NCBI RefSeq assembly: GCF_013401515.1
Contig: NZ_CP058529.1
Span: forward strand, 62,001 to 126,000
DNA from: Halorarum halophilum
Lineage (GTDB): Archaea; Halobacteriota; Halobacteria; Halobacteriales; Haloferacaceae
Length of the DNA stretch: 64,000 nt
Reading direction: 5' to 3'
The notes below the pieces were generated by a model. The model saw nothing but the letters and a program-made list of their open reading frames with translations, had not been told where the DNA came from and did not search any database. Every line of letters begins with the position of its first letter. Positions within the stretch are counted from its first letter, which is position 1. Below, piece by piece: positions 8,219 through 16,736 of this stretch. The translations under genes and the position numbers were made by a program.

Positions 8219-8635
8219 GTGGTACTCCTCACGCGCGACCTGCTGACCGTGTTGCTCGAGCGGGCCGCGACGGCGGAGCCCGAGGGTGTGAACGTCCTGC
8301 TCGATATGACTCCGGCGGGCGAACTCCAGGGCGACACCGGCGGCCTCGACCCGTCAGTGCCCGTGCTCACGCACTTCTACTTCCCCGAGGCGGGTGGCTC
8401 CGTCAGGGCCGTGTTCGGCATGGACCTCGGGACGCCCGCCGGACGGGCACGGTTCATCTCCCACCCCGACGGCGATCCGACGCTCAGGGAGACGGACGAC
8501 CTCGCGGCCGTGGTGCTTGTGACGGTCCCCCCGTTCGGCGAGAGCGACGTCTCGGCGTACGACCGGCGCGGGACGGGGCTCGACCTCCGGATCGTCGACG
8601 CCGCGCCGCCGGAGGAACGGATCGAGGAGCCCTGA
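8219..8635 (+). CDS. Conserved haloarchaeal hypothetical protein
   Basis: A 138-residue soluble protein from GTG 8219-8221, chosen because a TTTTTGG element lies about 27 bases upstream (leaderless start); the longer frame is a shadow of the previous gene. Visible features are an N-terminal helix (TRDLLTVLLERAATAEP), the strand-turn segments VNVLLDMTPAGEL and VLTHFYFPEAGG, then VFGMDLGTPAGRARFISHPD and a C-terminal IVDAAPPEERIEEP. The His and Asp pattern (THFY, SHPDGDP) might be a site, but I do not recognise the family. No membrane segment or signal peptide. Confidence 0.65.
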   Translation: MVLLTRDLLTVLLERAATAEPEGVNVLLDMTPAGELQGDTGGLDPSVPVLTHFYFPEAGGSVRAVFGMDLGTPAGRARFISHPDGDPTLRETDDLAAVVLVTVPPFGESDVSAYDRRGTGLDLRIVDAAPPEERIEEP

Positions 8636-8659
8636 GCGGTCGAACCACGGATCTCGACG

Positions 8660-8869
8660 CTACTCCAGGTAGCCGAGGTCGCGCAGCTGGTCGGTGATCT
8701 CGTCGAACTCCGCCTCCGTCAGCGCGCCCTGTTTCTGATGCTGGATGACGATGCTCCGGAGGAGGAAGCGCACGAGGTCGCTGGTCGAGGAGAAACTCGT
8801 CCCCTCGATCGTCTCCTCCACACGTTCGGCGAGGTCCTTCGGGATGGAGACGGTGGTGTACTCGGTCAC
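8660..8869 (-). CDS. CopG/ribbon-helix-helix transcriptional regulator
   Basis: A 69-residue DNA-binding protein. The N-terminal strand TEYTTVSIPKDLAERV followed by two helices (SFSSTSDLVRFLLRSIVIQHQ) is a ribbon-helix-helix fold, which binds DNA as a dimer with the strand in the major groove. The C-terminal part (LTEAEFDEITDQLRDLGYLE) is a short acidic extension. GTG at 8867-8869 was chosen because a CTTATG TATA-like box lies about 27 bases upstream; an in-frame ATG at 8896 would overlap that box. Single gene; target unknown. Confidence 0.8.
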   Translation of the reverse strand: MTEYTTVSIPKDLAERVEETIEGTSFSSTSDLVRFLLRSIVIQHQKQGALTEAEFDEITDQLRDLGYLE

Positions 8870-9001
8870 ACATTCGGGTCCGGTCGTCACCGGCATAAGC
8901 GCGGCGCCTCTCCCGAACACGGCCTCCCTGGAGCCCTCCGCGGTCGGGCGACCGCCCCGTCACCCCCGCGTTTTAGGTCCCCCGGTGACAACGCCACGGC
9001 G

Positions 9002-9328
9002 ATGGCACGCAGACCGCCGCAGGGTGGCTCCGGTGACCGGGAGGCCGTCGAGTTCGGCATCGCCGTGCTAGATGCCCGACTCGACGACGCCGGGGTGACG
9101 TTCCCGGCGACCGCCGAGGAGGTCCTGTCGGAACTCGACGACACGAAGGTCGCGTACGACGCCTCGGGTCACACGTTGGACCTCCGGGATGCCTTCGCGG
9201 AGGTCGACGCCGAGCGCTTCGAGTCCGAGACGGAACTGCTCAACGCGGTCTACCCGGCCTTCGAGGCGCGACGCAAGCGGGCGGCCGACTCGCTGATCGC
9301 GCGGCTCCGGGCGCTCCTTCCGATGTGA
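9002..9328 (+). CDS. Conserved haloarchaeal small protein (DUF5789-like)
   Basis: A 108-residue acidic, soluble protein. The core VTFPATAEEVLSELDDTKV followed by LDLRDAFAEVDAERFESET and a basic C-terminal helix (EARRKRAADSLIARLRALL) looks like a small helical family common in haloarchaea. I associate it with DUF5789 from memory, at low confidence. The ATG at 9002 follows a GC-rich region with a TTTTAGG element about 30 bases before. Function unknown. Confidence 0.6.
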   Translation: MARRPPQGGSGDREAVEFGIAVLDARLDDAGVTFPATAEEVLSELDDTKVAYDASGHTLDLRDAFAEVDAERFESETELLNAVYPAFEARRKRAADSLIARLRALLPM

Positions 9329-9334
9329 ATTACG

Positions 9335-9350
9335 GTTCGACCTGTCGAAC
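9335..9350. terminator. Short perfect inverted repeat between convergent genes
   Basis: GTTCGAC, two-base loop, GTCGAAC lies just after the stop of the preceding gene and before the end of aglJ. It could be a hairpin at the mRNA ends or a protein site; no T-run follows, so the terminator call is weak. Confidence 0.25.
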
Positions 9351-9418
9351 GTTCCGATAACGTAGTCCTTCCGTCAGTCTCCGCTCTCGTCGGACAGCTC
9401 CGGTATCCAAGTTCGAGT

Positions 9419-10405
9419 TCACTTCGCCTCGGGCCGTCTCGGTTCGTCTTCCCGACTCGTCTCTCGTTCCGGTACTGAGTCGTGATTCCGTCCACTGTCG
9501 TTCGCCTCAATACGGTCGAGCGTCTCCCGGTGGAGGGTGACGATGAGATCGGAGAGCACACCGAAGATGAGTAGTTGGACGCCGAAGATTAGCGAGACCC
9601 CCGAAACGACTGCGAGCACTTCGTGGGAGACGCCGTAGATGAACCACTCGTAAGCGACGTAGCCCGCAATGATGATGCCGAACAGCCCCGAGAGAACGCC
9701 TGCGCTCCCGAAGTAGAATAGTGGGTTGGAGGTCTTCGCCTGTCGATAGATGGCCATGAGGATGATGCCGCCGTCCTTCACCGGGTGGAGGTTCGTGTTC
9801 GACCCGTTCGGGCGTGGCAGGTAGGTGATTGGCACGACGGCCGTCCGAACTCCGTGGCGCGCACACTCCACTGAGAGTTCCGTCTCGATGCCGAACCCGT
9901 CGGCCGAGAGGGTGAGTCGGCGGAAGGAGTCGCGGGTGAACGCGCGGTAGCCCGAGAGGATGTCGCCGAAGTCCTCGCGGTGGATGAAGCCGAACAGCCA
10001 GTTGAAGGTCCTATTGCCGATTCGGTTGAACCCCGTCATGGCGTCCTCGTGCATGTCGGCGAATCGGTCGCCGACGACGTGTTCGGCCCGGCCCTCGAAG
10101 AGGGGTTCGAGCATGGCGTCGGCGTCCTTCGCGCGGTACGTGCCGTCGGCGTCGGCCATGAGGACGTACTCTGTATCGACGTGGTCACGGACCGCCTCTC
10201 GAATCGCCTGGCCCTTGCCCGTGCCCCTCTGGATGACGACGCGTGCGCCGGCTTCTTCGGCGAGTTTGCGTGTTCGGTCGGTAGAGTCGCCGTCCGCGAC
10301 GAGGACGTTCGAGAAGCCGTGCTCGCGGAAGTCCCGTACGACGTCGCCGACGGTCTCGGCCTCGTTGTAGGCGGGGAGGAGTACGGTGACGGCGTCCCTG
10401 TTCAT
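9419..10405 (-). CDS. aglJ: AglJ-type dolichol-phosphate hexosyltransferase
   Basis: Family 2 glycosyltransferase that in Haloferax adds the first sugar to dolichol phosphate for S-layer N-glycosylation. The 328-residue protein has an N-terminal GT-A domain (VTVLLPAYNEAETVGDVV, residues 6-23), the nucleotide-sugar/metal DxD motif MADADGTY at 83-90, and FGDILSGYRAFTRDSF typical of DPM1/AglJ-like enzymes. Two membrane segments follow near residues 235-285, then a charged cytosolic tail (RETSREDEPRRPEAK). The start at 10405 was chosen over a longer frame because GTTAAC lies about 27 bases upstream. It stands at the left end of the glycosylation region, as in Haloferax. Confidence 0.88.
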   Translation of the reverse strand: MNRDAVTVLLPAYNEAETVGDVVRDFREHGFSNVLVADGDSTDRTRKLAEEAGARVVIQRGTGKGQAIREAVRDHVDTEYVLMADADGTYRAKDADAMLEPLFEGRAEHVVGDRFADMHEDAMTGFNRIGNRTFNWLFGFIHREDFGDILSGYRAFTRDSFRRLTLSADGFGIETELSVECARHGVRTAVVPITYLPRPNGSNTNLHPVKDGGIILMAIYRQAKTSNPLFYFGSAGVLSGLFGIIIAGYVAYEWFIYGVSHEVLAVVSGVSLIFGVQLLIFGVLSDLIVTLHRETLDRIEANDSGRNHDSVPERETSREDEPRRPEAK

Positions 10406-11981
10406 TAGTGGGTTGGTCAGATGGATGGCGGTTAACACCTTCGGGAGTGGGTCGAGTCGGTCGCCCGCTCCCTGGATAGATTGCGACCGGGGTCTCATTC
10501 GAGGGTGCGTGCAACGGGAGGGCAGGTCGATGCTGTCGCGGCATGCCCGCCGTCGGTCCGCCTTCGAGAACGGGGCGCGAGCAGCGCAGGTCATCGGTGG
10601 ACGCTCGCGTCCGTTGCCTGGCTGTTCGACCGCCTGACGACACCAGCGACTTCTCATCCCGTTCGCCCCCGGTCACCATCCGCTCGGTTCCGAGTTCTGT
10701 CGCGAATCAAGCAATAACATCGAGGCGATCGACGCCACATGCGCGGCGCTGAGGCTACCCCCACGTGCGTCACCGTGGATAACCCTCCCGCCGCTCGGCC
10801 ACTGGACGAACCGGTTCGGAAGGTACACACCCGTATTCTCCCGCAGTAACCACTCTCCCTATCGATGTACTGGTTTGCTCGGTTTCGATCGGCTCTCCAC
10901 TAACGTGGTGGCAGAGCAGGCTGGTGAATTCTGTACGGAGCGTGCCTGAACTGTCCGGATTCGGTTCGGCAAACCGTCGTTGGTCACCCACTATGGACAC
11001 ACGATACGAGTGAAATCCGCCGTGTACCTGGGGTGAGACGGTCGATCGCTGAATCGCCGATTCGGCTTGGAACCGAGTCTGTCTCGGGCCCCTCACACAT
11101 CCGTGGGCGAATTCACTGGATTGGGGTCCTCTCGACGTGATATTGCGTCCAGCGTGGTGCTAGCTCTTCGGCGAATTCGGTGATACTGCATCCGGCGATT
11201 TGACTCGCGAGCGGGCTCTGTACCCCCGATATCCGGGGTGGAGCGCTCGTCGTTGGTGGATCGATCGTGGCGAGACGCGGGGAAATCTGTAGATACACAC
11301 CCTCTCGACGCATATTCGGGTGGAGAACCGGTTCATACATCAGTTCCTTGTCCGGGCCTCTACCCGAATTCGTAGCGTACACGGCGTCACGGGAGTATAC
11401 ACTGCGGATACTGGTCCCTGTACGTTTTGCAGGCTAGGTTCCCATTTCCCCATAGACCTCCGAATTCACTCGCAATTTAGCCTGTATCCATGATGTACAT
11501 CTATCTGAGGAATCATCCGTTAGAGCGACACAGTGGTAGGCGGGTAGCGAGCGTATCCATTATTACCATTTCTGTCTTTCCACATCCGGACCCAACGGAG
11601 TCCCAACCGTTGCGAGTCGGCAGCCAACTTCGTACATAGTCCGATACTCATACAGAGGTTCAAGCAGAGGTGGAAGCCAGAGCGAATGCCGCCTGCAATT
11701 AATACATGGATTTACTTCATATCGAAATGGTCACAACCGACTCTAATTCCTTTCAAATAATAAATGTTTGACTGGCTCTGCGGAGCAGATAACATGACAA
11801 TCTCGATTGGAGTGCTGAATAATCAATCATCATTATACCTGCATATTTCTCGGGCGATTTTATCTCTTCACTACGACGCCACTGCATGCACTTTTCCCCC
11901 AAGGACAGGGCCATGAGACTTGGTGATTACCGAAACCTTCAATCGTGGCCACTGTAATCAGAAGTAGGAGAAAATTGAACG
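10406..11981. other. Gene-free, AT-rich boundary of the glycosylation island
   Basis: Nearly 1.6 kb with no convincing gene. The first part (to about 11,100) is moderately GC-rich; the right part is strikingly AT-rich for this genome. The line at 11,701-11,760 has 19 G/C in 60, whereas 24,421-24,480 has 44 in 60. Short open frames on the minus strand at 10,770-11,096 and 11,113-11,382 lack family motifs and normal haloarchaeal codon bias. No inverted terminal repeats or transposase motifs were recognised. It may be the decayed remains of lost glycan genes or an old insertion. Confidence 0.6.
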
Positions 11982-13361
11982 ATGACTCAGAGTCCTTCGA
12001 TTGCCGTCGTCGTACTCGATACGCTTCGCAAGGACGCGTTCGACGAGGCATTCGACTGGCTTCCAGGGTTGCGCTTTGAGAACGCCTGGTCGACGAGTCA
12101 CTGGACAGTTCCGGTTCATGCATCTCTATTCGCGGGGAAGTACGCTAGTGATCTAGGCGTCCACGTGGGAAATCAGTATCTCGATTGCCCGGAGCCAGTA
12201 CTCGCTGAACAGCTCGCGGACGCAGGTTACACGACTCGTGCGTTCTCGTGTAATCCGAATATCTCGAAACCGTTTGCATTCGACCGTGGGTTTGACGAGT
12301 TCCACGGAAGCTGGCGGCTCCGTGGTCTCGAGGAGAACGTCTTCGACTGGCAGTCGTTCATCGCCGAGACACGCGGCGATGGGATAAGGAGGTATCTTGA
12401 AGCACTTTGGCAATGTATTCACGAGGACTGTGCGACCTGGCCATCCATAAAGCGGGGATTTCGACTCAAACTCTACTCGCTCACCCCAAGTGCGACCGCA
12501 CATGTGGATGATGGCGCGTGTGAAGCTCTCGACTACATCCGCCGAGCAGAATTCGACCGTCCTGAGTTTCTCTTCGTCAATTTGATGGAGGCACATGGCC
12601 CTTACACACCCCCAGAGGAGTACATCACGACTGGATCGCGAGAGGAGGTCGTCGAGCGGACCACGTACAATGGACTAGTGGCGACTGTGGCCGATAGACC
12701 TCCGAATGATGCCGAATACCTCCGCCGGACGTACGACGATGCAGTTCGCTACCTCTCGGATATCTACCGAGATATGTTCCAAGAGTTACGGGCGTCGTTC
12801 GATTATGTCATTACGCTCTCCGACCACGGTGAGCTATTTGGTGAGCACGATGCTTGGCAGCACGCCTACGGCGTCTACCCGGAACTTACGCATGTCCCAC
12901 TCGTCATCTCGGGTGATGGCATCCCAGACGAATCGTTCCCGGAGACAGTCAGCTTGATTGATGTCCACAGTACGGTTCGCTCGCTTACCGGTCTCGACGC
13001 GAACTCCTGTGGAACGAGCTTGGTCGAAGTCGACGATTCGGAGAAGCTGACGGTTACGCCGCCCGACAGCTCGTACTTTACGGAGTATCACGGCGTAAAC
13101 CCATTAAACAGGGCCGCAGTGGTAGAAGCCGGCTTCGACCCATCACCGTTCGATGAACAGTTGTACGGCGTGAAGTCGCCAACGACTCCGTATGCCTACG
13201 AAACTCTCGATGGCGTCCAATCCTCCGCGGACGGCGATCCTGCGACAGCCGCAGATACGATCAAGCGCCATCGGTCACAAGCAACGATTCGGGTCGTTGA
13301 GGACGCAGGTGAAGTTTCAGACGTCGTTCGTCGACGACTCGAAGAGCTCGGATACGCATGA
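11982..13361 (+). CDS. Sulfatase/alkaline-phosphatase-superfamily protein 1
   Basis: A 459-residue cytosolic-looking hydrolase or transferase. The metal site appears complete: Asp13 in VVVLDTLRKD, a Thr nucleophile at about residue 42 in SHWTVPVHASLFAG (the place of Cys/Ser in true sulfatases), Asp281-His282 in LSDHGELFGEHD, and His294 in QHAYG. The family cleaves or transfers sulfate, phosphate or phospho-sugar esters. With a Thr nucleophile and no formylglycine motif, phospho-transfer or phosphatase chemistry on a glycan intermediate is as likely as desulfation. No signal peptide or membrane helix. First of three plus-strand genes in the island; GC is lower than in housekeeping genes. Confidence 0.8.
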   Translation: MTQSPSIAVVVLDTLRKDAFDEAFDWLPGLRFENAWSTSHWTVPVHASLFAGKYASDLGVHVGNQYLDCPEPVLAEQLADAGYTTRAFSCNPNISKPFAFDRGFDEFHGSWRLRGLEENVFDWQSFIAETRGDGIRRYLEALWQCIHEDCATWPSIKRGFRLKLYSLTPSATAHVDDGACEALDYIRRAEFDRPEFLFVNLMEAHGPYTPPEEYITTGSREEVVERTTYNGLVATVADRPPNDAEYLRRTYDDAVRYLSDIYRDMFQELRASFDYVITLSDHGELFGEHDAWQHAYGVYPELTHVPLVISGDGIPDESFPETVSLIDVHSTVRSLTGLDANSCGTSLVEVDDSEKLTVTPPDSSYFTEYHGVNPLNRAAVVEAGFDPSPFDEQLYGVKSPTTPYAYETLDGVQSSADGDPATAADTIKRHRSQATIRVVEDAGEVSDVVRRRLEELGYA

Positions 13362-13395
13362 ATTACTACACCCTTCCAGAAGTACAGCGAGTGGA

Positions 13396-14328
13396 ATGAC
13401 GTTTGCTAACTGGATCGAGTCGACGCGCGAACAGATCGCACAGGATGGCTGGGACGGCGTCAAAGAGAGCATCTACGAACTTCGACTGGGGGCACTGCGT
13501 CGGCTCGAACGGTTTGCCGACCCTGGTACCAACGTGTTCGATCACGAATGGGACGTGCTCTTGATCCTCGACGGGTGCCGGGTTGACGCGATGGCGGAAG
13601 TAGCCGACGAGTATGAGTTCCTCGACGATCCGGGTTCGCACCGATCCGTTGGATCGGCGTCCTACCAGTGGATGGAGCGGACCTTCACCGACGAGTACGC
13701 CGATGAGATGGCACGGACTGCCCACGTCACGGCCAACCCGTTTACCGACGAGTTCTGCGACCCTGCGGAGTGGGCGCTCCTCGACGAGGTCTGGCGGAAT
13801 GCCTGGAACGAAGATGTCGGCATCGTTCCAGCCCGGAGCGTGACCGACGGGGCGATTCGCGCGGCGAGGGAGCGAGACGACGAGTTTGACCGCCTGCTGG
13901 TCCACTACATGCAGCCACACTTCCCGAGCGTGCCAGAACCGATGGGCAGTGGCACACGCTTGAACGAGTGGATTGACGGACGTGAGATGGCGTGGCAAGG
14001 GCTGCGCAGAGGTCGATTCACTGAGCAGGAGGTTTGGAACGCTTACGTCGCCAATCTCAGGTACGTTCTCAACGACGTGGCAGTCCTCCTCGAAAACTTG
14101 GATGCGGAAAAGGTGGTGCTCACAGCAGACCATGGAAACGCGAAGGGGGAGTGGGGCGTCTACGGTCATCCAAACGTCGCCATTAACGTACTGCGGGAAG
14201 TACCGTGGTACGTGACGACGGCGATTGACGAGGATTCCTACGAACCGAACCAGCGGGTCGATTCAGGAGCCGAAGAAGATGTGTCAGTCGCGGACCGCCT
14301 CCAAGCACTCGGTTACAGCGATAACTGA
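13396..14328 (+). CDS. Alkaline-phosphatase-superfamily protein 2 (haloarchaeal glycan-island type)
   Basis: A 310-residue protein with the outline of the sulfatase/AlkP fold in a shorter version. DVLLILDGCRVDAM carries metal ligand Asp59, SVGSASYQWMERTF is a likely nucleophile region, and TADHGNAKGEWGVYGHP carries Asp245-His246 and His258. The N-terminal 50 residues are helical and amphipathic (WIESTREQIAQDGWDGVKES). No export signal is seen. ATG 13396 was chosen because the upstream open frame overlaps the previous gene. It is separated by 34 bases from the sulfatase-like gene before it and by two bases from the glycosyltransferase after it, so it is probably cotranscribed. Confidence 0.75.
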   Translation: MTFANWIESTREQIAQDGWDGVKESIYELRLGALRRLERFADPGTNVFDHEWDVLLILDGCRVDAMAEVADEYEFLDDPGSHRSVGSASYQWMERTFTDEYADEMARTAHVTANPFTDEFCDPAEWALLDEVWRNAWNEDVGIVPARSVTDGAIRAARERDDEFDRLLVHYMQPHFPSVPEPMGSGTRLNEWIDGREMAWQGLRRGRFTEQEVWNAYVANLRYVLNDVAVLLENLDAEKVVLTADHGNAKGEWGVYGHPNVAINVLREVPWYVTTAIDEDSYEPNQRVDSGAEEDVSVADRLQALGYSDN

Positions 14329-14330
14329 GG

Positions 14331-15287
14331 ATGACGGACCTTCCGGACGTCGACCTGTCTAATTTAGAGCGGAACGACGATGAGACTCTCGTCTCCGCTA
14401 TCGTCCCCACGTTTGGGGACGCCGACCTTCTCTCACCCGGCCTACAGAGCATTGCCAACCAAACGTATGGAAACGTAGAGATAATCATAGTCGACAGCAG
14501 CGGTGTTGGATGGTTAGAGGACCTAGCGGCTGATACTGAAGGTATCGTTTACGTCTATCAGGAGCCGAAGGGACTAGCAGCGGCTCGAAACCGCGGAATA
14601 GAGGCAGCCTCCGGTGAGGTGATCGCTTTCCTTGACGCAGACGACCGCTGGTACCCGGAGAAGTTGGAGCGTCAGATGGCCGAGATGGACGCAGGTGGTG
14701 CGGACGTAGTGTACAGCGATGTCTGCGTCCTGACCGATGATGGGGAGAGACGTCGGCTGTCTGCGCTTCCCATCTCTGATCCTGACAATCATCACATCGA
14801 GTTCCTCTACAAGGGAGGAGTGCCGATACTGTCGGTGGTCGTCCGGCGGGAATGCTTCGAACAGAATCGCTTCAATGAGGACCTTCCGGCCGTTGAGGAT
14901 CGTAACCTCTTGACCCAACTGTTCGCGGTATTCGAACCGGCTAGAGTTGCAGAACCGCTTGCCGTGTACCGTCAACGACAGGGGTCTATGAGTTCAGATG
15001 CGGCGACCATGTACGAGGCCGAGATGATCTCGCTAGAACATCTTGCTGACGAGTTTCCGTCAGTGGCGAACTGCTATGAGGACTTAGTAGCCCTAGCTGA
15101 GTACAAATACGGCAAACGCTTGCTGCGGAGCGGCAGCCCTGGCGAGGCACGCAGACACTTCATCACCGCGACGTTGGCGGGCCACCGCGACTATCGATTG
15201 GCAGTATTGCTGGCGATTTCGATCCTTCCAGTTGACCATCGGCGATCTCTCTGGCATCTTGAGCGCGTCCAAGAGTATCTGAGTTAG
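14331..15287 (+). CDS. Glycosyltransferase family 2
   Basis: A 318-residue GT-A fold transferase. VSAIVPTFGDADLLSPGLQS at 21-40 is the nucleotide-binding start, LAAARNRGI at 82-90 follows, and the DxD metal/sugar-nucleotide motif FLDADDRW is at 100-107. EDRNLLTQLF in the second half fits the ED catalytic-base region of family 2. No membrane helix near the end, so it probably acts at the cytosolic face on a lipid-linked glycan. Starts two bases after the AlkP-like gene; its last four bases overlap the end of the convergent flippase gene. Sugar specificity cannot be read from the sequence. Confidence 0.85.
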   Translation: MTDLPDVDLSNLERNDDETLVSAIVPTFGDADLLSPGLQSIANQTYGNVEIIIVDSSGVGWLEDLAADTEGIVYVYQEPKGLAAARNRGIEAASGEVIAFLDADDRWYPEKLERQMAEMDAGGADVVYSDVCVLTDDGERRRLSALPISDPDNHHIEFLYKGGVPILSVVVRRECFEQNRFNEDLPAVEDRNLLTQLFAVFEPARVAEPLAVYRQRQGSMSSDAATMYEAEMISLEHLADEFPSVANCYEDLVALAEYKYGKRLLRSGSPGEARRHFITATLAGHRDYRLAVLLAISILPVDHRRSLWHLERVQEYLS

Positions 15288-16693
15288 GCTTCTAGTGGGA
15301 GATTTCTCCGGACGGTGGCTCGGAAGTCCCCGGACAGTACAACCAATAACAGCAGGTAGCTCACTGCGCCGACGCCGACGAGTGCCACTCCAACGAGCAC
15401 CCGATTTGGGAGAACCAGCCGTCCGGCATAGACAACGACTGCCATTCCGGCGGCTGCTATCCATTGTTTCGATATCTCGATAAGAGGAAGGTCGACGGAC
15501 ACTAGATGGGTGAACGACCGGTAGGCAAATACTGCCGTGACAACGGCGGAGAGGGCAGTCGCTATCGCAGCACCGGTCCAACCGAACGCAGCAATCAAGC
15601 TCACGTTGAGGCCCACGTTCGCGATGACGAATACCGCGTTCACACGGAACGCGAGATCGGGACGATCCAGCCCATTAAGACCGTTCAGGAACTGGTTGCC
15701 GTACTCGTACACCAAGCGGGCAACGACCAGCACAACAAGTACGGTCGTGGCCTGTTGGAACTCATTGCCATATACTCGCAGGACGAGGTCCCCGACGAGC
15801 AGACTGCCGACCAATCCTGGGATGAGAAACAGACCGGTGTAGGAGAGGCCATCAGCGACGAAGCTTCCGACGCGATCCGGATCGCCTTCGCTTGCGGCGC
15901 GGCTCATCTCCGGAAACAACGCTTGGGCGATGGCCACGCTGAAGATGGCGAGCATCGATGCGAGGTTCCAGGCCACCTCGTAGTAACCGATGTACGACGA
16001 AGTGACGAACAGTCCGAGAACGACGGTATCCATCGAAGAGAACGCTCGCGAACTGAACTTTCCGAGCCAGGCGTAGCGTGCATAAGAGGTGATTCCTTTG
16101 AGGTGACGCCGTTCAGGTAGTTCGATGCCAACCGAGAGATAGACGAGGCCGACAAGGGTGGCGACGATGCCGGCGATGACGTAGCCGGCCAACAATCCCA
16201 CGAGTCCGAGGCCGAAGAATACAGCGAGGATTTGAAGCACGCTTCGGACGGTGCGGTCCACGGGCTGGAGTAATGCGGCGACGTGAACCTTGTGTTGTCC
16301 ACTGAGGGCGGCGGTGACGAACTTGAATGCCATCCCAGCCAATAACAGGCCCAGAATGTATACTGCGACGGGCTCACCGATGTAGCTGTTAACCTGCTTG
16401 CTAAAGGTTAACACAACGACGGAGAGGACGACGAACGCCGCAAGGACTAATCCGGCTCCTGTGGTCAGGTATGGATCGGATTCCCCTGTCTCGCTAAGCC
16501 GCTTCGTCACCGCGTTCTCGATGCCGAGGATACCGATAACCTGGAGCCAGATGACCAGCGCGATGACGAGCATGTATTCCCCGAACACCGCCGACCCGAG
16601 ATTCCGGGTGATGTAGATCGTCGCTATGAAGCCGACGACCGAGGCAGAGAATTGGGAGACGAACCCCGTGAACGACGTTTGACCGATCCTCAT
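15284..16693 (-). CDS. Polysaccharide flippase (Wzx/MOP superfamily, AglR-like)
   Basis: A 469-residue integral membrane protein with about 12-14 hydrophobic segments (for example VVGFIATIYITRNLGSAVFG near the start and VAVYILGLLLAGMAFKFVTA). The early ITRNLGSAVFGEY pattern is characteristic of the RfbX/Wzx family. It should move the dolichol-linked glycan from the cytosolic to the outer face, where AglB uses it. AglR has been given this kind of role in Haloferax; equivalence is by family, not proven. Last gene of the minus-strand cassette AglG-like, GT4, sulfatase-like, flippase. Confidence 0.88.
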   Translation of the reverse strand: MRIGQTSFTGFVSQFSASVVGFIATIYITRNLGSAVFGEYMLVIALVIWLQVIGILGIENAVTKRLSETGESDPYLTTGAGLVLAAFVVLSVVVLTFSKQVNSYIGEPVAVYILGLLLAGMAFKFVTAALSGQHKVHVAALLQPVDRTVRSVLQILAVFFGLGLVGLLAGYVIAGIVATLVGLVYLSVGIELPERRHLKGITSYARYAWLGKFSSRAFSSMDTVVLGLFVTSSYIGYYEVAWNLASMLAIFSVAIAQALFPEMSRAASEGDPDRVGSFVADGLSYTGLFLIPGLVGSLLVGDLVLRVYGNEFQQATTVLVVLVVARLVYEYGNQFLNGLNGLDRPDLAFRVNAVFVIANVGLNVSLIAAFGWTGAAIATALSAVVTAVFAYRSFTHLVSVDLPLIEISKQWIAAAGMAVVVYAGRLVLPNRVLVGVALVGVGAVSYLLLLVVLSGDFRATVRRNLPLEA

Positions 16694-16736
16694 AATGTTC
16701 TAAAGCAGTGCGCCCACCCCGACCTTTTCATAATAA

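Noticed and set aside
10770-11382. Two minus-strand ORFs of 108 and 89 codons in the gene desert
   Set aside because: No recognisable domain, ribosome-binding site or promoter, and unusual amino-acid composition.
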